Below, one piece after another: positions 63,626 through 64,000 of a stretch of DNA of 64,000 nucleotides. The position numbers were made by a program, and so were the translations under genes. The DNA is from an uncultured Clostridium sp. (GTDB taxonomy: Bacteria > Bacillota > Clostridia > Clostridiales > Clostridiaceae). The notes under the pieces were generated by a model, which saw only the letters and a program-made list of their open reading frames with translations, was not told the origin of the DNA and ran no database searches. The stretch lies in the NCBI GenBank assembly GCA_903789665.1, contig CAIFEX010000011.1, positions 27,488 to 91,487 on the forward strand, in the 5' to 3' direction. How positions within the stretch are numbered: position 1 is the first letter of the stretch; each line of letters opens with the position of its first letter.

Positions 63626-64000
63626 TATGGAAAATTACGGCAGTCGGAAAACTCATTTGAAATTTAAAATATTGTCTGTTCCTGTAATTATAATAGCTGC
63701 AGTTATTATATTAATATCAGCTGCATCAGTATGGATAGCTAGAAATAAGATCGTTTCTCAGATGGAAAACGATGGTATGATGATGGCAAATCAGATTTCC
63801 AATGATATGACTAATAATCAAGAAACTATGAAGACTTTGAATGGTTCTATAGAAACCAGGATAATTACTTTATCGAATTTTATAAAGGACAACAACGATA
63901 AGGTGAATAATGATTATCTAGCTGTTCTTGCCAGGGAGTTTCAAATAGATGAGATAAATGTTTCAGATCCTTCTGGTAAAATAATATATTCAAACTTACC
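63626..64000 (+). CDS. Methyl-accepting chemotaxis protein, N-terminal part
   Basis: The open frame from ATG 63626 runs to the window end (125 codons). One membrane span (about 17-38, VPVIIIAAVIILISAASVWI) follows a short cytosolic start, then the extracytoplasmic sensor begins (ISNDMTNNQETMKTL, FQIDEINVSDPSGKIIYSN). The NVSDPSGKIIYS string is a dCache/Cache-type sensor pattern. GGGGGTAAGATCT precedes the ATG. The signalling domain lies outside the window. Confidence 0.8.

Noticed and set aside
1..64000. CRISPR arrays, tRNA or rRNA genes, prophage
   Set aside because: No regular repeat-spacer pattern, no cloverleaf or rRNA-like sequence and no phage structural genes were seen.

Overview
The window is AT-rich, densely coded chromosomal DNA from a strict anaerobe of the Firmicutes, almost certainly Clostridium sensu stricto. 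It carries a complete selenocysteine-dependent glycine reductase operon with two in-frame UGA codons, strong AGGAGG ribosome binding sites with occasional TTG/GTG starts, and clostridial Kdp, LytS/LytTR and YhgE/Pip proteins. No rRNA, tRNA, CRISPR array or intact insertion sequence was seen.

Layout. (1) 1-4300: asparaginase II, a soluble methyl-accepting protein, two tiny paralogous Cys/Gly-rich membrane peptides, and a Crp/Fnr regulator divergent from a 4Fe-4S protein. (2) 4412-12529: tandem glycine riboswitch followed by grdX-trxB-trxA-grdE-grdA-grdB-grdC-grdD. This set reduces glycine to acetyl phosphate and ammonia with electrons from the co-encoded thioredoxin system; isoaspartyl dipeptidase and BirA follow on the other strand. 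(3) 14886-16819: a KimA-like potassium permease. (4) 16896-26142: a sigma-54 promoter with paired upstream palindromes, then aldolase, UxaA-type dehydratase, short-chain dehydrogenase, FucP-like permease, a lactonase fused to a mutarotase, an iron alcohol dehydrogenase and a PrpR-type sigma-54 activator. I read this as a non-phosphorylating L-fucose (or similar 6-deoxysugar) pathway giving pyruvate and 1,2-propanediol. (5) 26342-31225: hydrolase/TetR pair and a GC-richer PadR-DUF1048-DUF1048-ABC exporter cassette. (6) 31226-33537: an IS605-like end and a radical SAM enzyme.

(7) 33594-42790: after a TetR gene with doubled operators comes what looks like a fluoride-response island. Three elements matching the fluoride (crcB) riboswitch, each with a terminator, precede MutS-like ATPases, a P-type ATPase and a Na+/H+ antiporter; an HAD phosphatase and an enolase remnant lie beside them. 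Much of it is decaying: a gutted PEP synthase-family gene, an enolase scrap, single-A insertions in both MutS-like genes, and a P-type ATPase with a stop, a deletion and a frameshift behind a riboswitch that has lost one pairing strand. Only the antiporter and its riboswitch look fully intact. (8) 42903-51496: kdpFABC with kdpDE and two extra small membrane-associated genes. A 32-base element upstream matches the region upstream of the KimA-like permease, suggesting one KdpE-type regulon for both potassium importers.

(9) 51930-55617: a LytS-type sensor kinase, its LytTR regulator and an OFA-family transporter. The transporter promoter carries two ATTTCAT repeats 21 bases apart, the same geometry I recall for the YpdB site in front of E. 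coli yhjX, which suggests a pyruvate-responsive uptake circuit. (10) 55780-64000: RNase Z, a DUF1016 nuclease, a small kinase-fold protein, two YhgE/Pip membrane proteins, YtaF and the start of a chemoreceptor.
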